Source of the DNA: Sinotaia quadrata
Taxonomy: Eukaryota > Mollusca > Gastropoda > Architaenioglossa > Viviparidae
Direction: 5' to 3'
Assembly (NCBI GenBank): GCA_028829895.1
Contig: CM054181.1
Coordinates: forward strand, 100,552,360 to 100,616,359
DNA length: 64,000 bases
Both the position numbers and the translations under genes were made by a program. The notes beneath the pieces were generated by a model. The model had not been told where the DNA came from and did no database searches. It saw nothing but the letters and a program-made list of their open reading frames with translations. This document shows, piece after piece, positions 61,945-64,000 of the stretch; the stretch's first letter is position 1; each line of letters opens with the position of its first letter.

Positions 61945-62145
61945 AAGTAGCAGCCGTCCATGTTAACATAACTTAGAGTGCAGACGTAACTGCCCTCCGA
62001 GTAAGCATAACTTAGAGTGTAGACGTAACTGCCCTCCGAGTAAGCATAACTTAGAGTGCAGACGTAACTGCCCTCCGAGTAAGCATAACTTAGAGTGCAG
62101 AGGTAATTGCCCTCCGAGTAAGCATAACTTAGAGTGCAGAGGTAA
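61945..62145. repeat. 38-bp minisatellite, about 5 copies, related to the 60.1-60.5 kb array
   Basis: AACTGCCCTCCGAGTAAGCA and ACTTAGAGTGCAGACG recur. The leftmost copy (GCAGCCGTCCATGTTAACAT) matches the diverged right end of the earlier array. Confidence 0.92.
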
Positions 62146-62169
62146 CAATAAGGTTTTGGGGACACCTGC

Positions 62170-62375
62170 GAGCTTAGTTCATCAAGGATTGTCTGAACAT
62201 AGCAATATAGTTTATTACTGCTTTCAGTTCATCAAAGTCTGAACATAGCAATATAGTTTATTACTGCTTTCAGTTCATCAAAGTCTAACATAGCAATATA
62301 GTTTATTACTGCTTTCAGTTCATCAAAGTCTGACATAGCAATATAGTTTATTACTGCTTTCATTTCATCAAAGTC
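62170..62375. repeat. 44-46-bp minisatellite, about 4 copies
   Basis: AGCAATATAGTTTATTACTG recurs with GTTCATCAAAGTCTGA. Confidence 0.9.
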
Positions 62376-62399
62376 TGACCACTGTCCTCTGAAAAGTGG

Positions 62400-62690
62400 C
62401 TTAACCCTTTGTTCTAAAGGACCTCTCTTAGCATAGGGCCGATTTACAGCGTCATTCTTTGTTTTAAAGGGTCTATGTCTTAGGTGTGCACAGGGCCGAT
62501 TTACAGCATCAACTCTTTTTTCTAAAAAGCCTAGATGTCTTAGTTGTGCACAGGGCCGACTTACAGCATCACTCTTTTTTTTCTAAAAGGCCTATATGTC
62601 TTAGTTGTGCACAGGACCGACTCACAGCATCACTTCTTGTTCCAAAGGGTCTTAGGACTGCACACGGCCGACTTAATTGTTGCTTCAACT
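62400..62690. repeat. Degenerate repeat of about 60 bp, 4 copies
   Basis: TGTGCACAGGGCCGACTTAC recurs, preceded by TTCTAAAAGGCC. Confidence 0.85.
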
Positions 62691-63072
62691 GTATGCACTA
62701 ACTGTCACTCTAGACTCCGCACTGAATATCACGTTATTAGAACAATGAAATGACACTTTAAGCAAATGCATTTTCATGTTTCGTCATCTCTGTCTGCAAT
62801 TGTGTGTGTGTGTGTGAGAGTGCTTATGAGCTTATTAACATATTTTAACAATTAGAATTCTTTTAATGTATGCAAATAAATTCGTAGCGGTTTCTTGCTA
62901 TGTGTCGAACACGAAAGAAACATTTCATTGATCTCCCTTGATCTACTTAAGTGCGTCTTTGAGTGACAGTTTCACGGCTAGTGATAAATATAACAGTTCT
63001 GTAAATTTCACTCATCTGTAGACAATTTTTCTTTTCTTTTGTCTCAAGCGCAATATATAAAAATGAATGCGT

Positions 63073-63127
<55 letters not shown>

Positions 63128-63654
63128 TGTGTGTGTGTGAGAGAGAGTGTGTGTTTAAGAATAAAAACTACACAATCAACAGAGATCTTGCAAAATGTAC
63201 CTTCAGTCACGAGACTAGAATATTAAACTTAAGTTTGTGCTGATGTTTCGAGAAAAATATTTTAATTGTTGAATTCTGCTTTATATTTAAACATTATACG
63301 AACACAGTTTACTAAAGCCATTTCTTATGTCCATATGTTCGATAGGCAGATGGAAAAGACATTTTTAATTACAAGTCATAAGCATTAATTACAAATCAAG
63401 CATGTGCATTATAAAGGCAAGTATTTACTATGTAGTTTTCTCTTTTATCGCATGGTTATGACCCCTGGTTAATTCTAAAATAGATTTTTTTTTATTGTTG
63501 CAGTAATTTTATTATTTTGAAAGTAAGGGAATGTTTTCAAACATTGTAAACACATGTACTGAGAGCCCTCACTCTAAAAGGAAGTAGAAAGTAATTACCT
63601 ACCTTGCTGTATTTCTCGCTACAATAAATGTTGTGCAGTCACACACTTATTACA
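62691..63654. other. AT-rich DNA with a GT/GA tract
   Basis: GT/GA run at 63072-63150. No supported gene. Confidence 0.5.
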
Positions 63655-64000
63655 CTATGTAGAACATTTTATGACGTCACTCGTTCCCTACGCTAAGTGG
63701 TAAAATGCTGTGACATCAAACGCTTCTTAAGCTAAGTGGCAAAATATTGTGACGTCAAACGCTCCCTACGCTAAGTGGCAAAATGTAGTGACGTCAAAAG
63801 CTTCATACGCTAAGTCACAAGTGGCAAAATGTTGTGTCGTCAAACGCTCTCAATGCTAAGTGGCAAAATGTTGTGACGTCAAACGTTTCCTACATTAAGT
63901 GGCAAAAAGTTGTAACGTTAAACGCTTGTGACGTCATACGCTAAGTGGGAAGGTGTTTTGACGTCAAACGCTACTTACGCTAAGTGGAAAGATGTTGTGA
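63655..64000. repeat. Minisatellite of about 41 bp with TGACGTCA cores, cut by window end
   Basis: About nine units share ACGCTAAGTGGCAAAATGTT and GTGACGTCAAACGC. TGACGTCA is the full palindromic cAMP-response element consensus. The array continues beyond the window. Confidence 0.9.

Noticed and set aside
61734..61976. Plus-strand frame with a hydrophobic stretch (CAAVLVVFFLSPL)
   Set aside because: The minus strand offers a longer series of connected frames; still, the strand choice here is not certain.

Overview
This is a eukaryotic, AT-rich, gene-poor window, almost certainly from an animal. Coding sequence comes as short exons with GT..AG boundaries, pyrimidine tracts and AATAAA signals. 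About half of the sequence is tandem repeats: long (ATCT)n arrays, CA/GT and CT/GA arrays, and more than fifty minisatellites with units of 13-77 bp. The style fits a repeat-rich invertebrate such as a mollusc, but no gene here fixes the taxon. There are no bacterial operons, rRNA genes or CRISPR arrays, and I recognised no tRNA.

Two minus-strand gene models rest on splice sites plus unbroken reading phase. Gene A (16271-13982) has three exons and encodes a single-pass membrane protein of about 181 residues; its stop codon lies inside a minisatellite. Gene B (56587 to about 37012) has nine chained exons plus two competing last exons. It encodes the membrane-proximal part of a type I-like protein: about 150 extracellular residues with cysteines, one transmembrane helix at about residues 150-174, a Cys-rich juxtamembrane stretch, and a long hydrophilic tail with a His/Gln-rich segment. 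The last exons end in TSV or VCL, both possible PDZ-ligand forms. I could not assign a family to either gene. A further minus-strand last exon (25208-25143, ending in a tail with DNPAFD) is likely but has no partner exons.

Other coding traces are decayed. At 33.1-34.8 kb there is a Ty3/gypsy-like gag fragment and an aspartic-protease fragment (ALVDTG), separated by a 17-bp minisatellite. At 60.8-61.9 kb, overlapping minus-strand frames look like one coding sequence broken by frameshifts; it sits between two halves of what may be a single minisatellite. At 44.3 kb there is a short plus-strand coding remnant.

Layout: 0-13.4 kb, repeats and unassigned AT-rich DNA; 13.7-16.7 kb, gene A; 17-33 kb, mostly minisatellites with one isolated last exon near 25.2 kb; 33-35 kb, retroelement fossil; 37-56.6 kb, gene B with repeat-filled introns; 57-64 kb, repeats plus the broken coding segment. 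The most unusual theme is that several minisatellites are built from splice-site sequence. One array repeats the 3' splice site of gene B's last exon about 14 times, and another repeats the 3' end and splice donor of its transmembrane exon.
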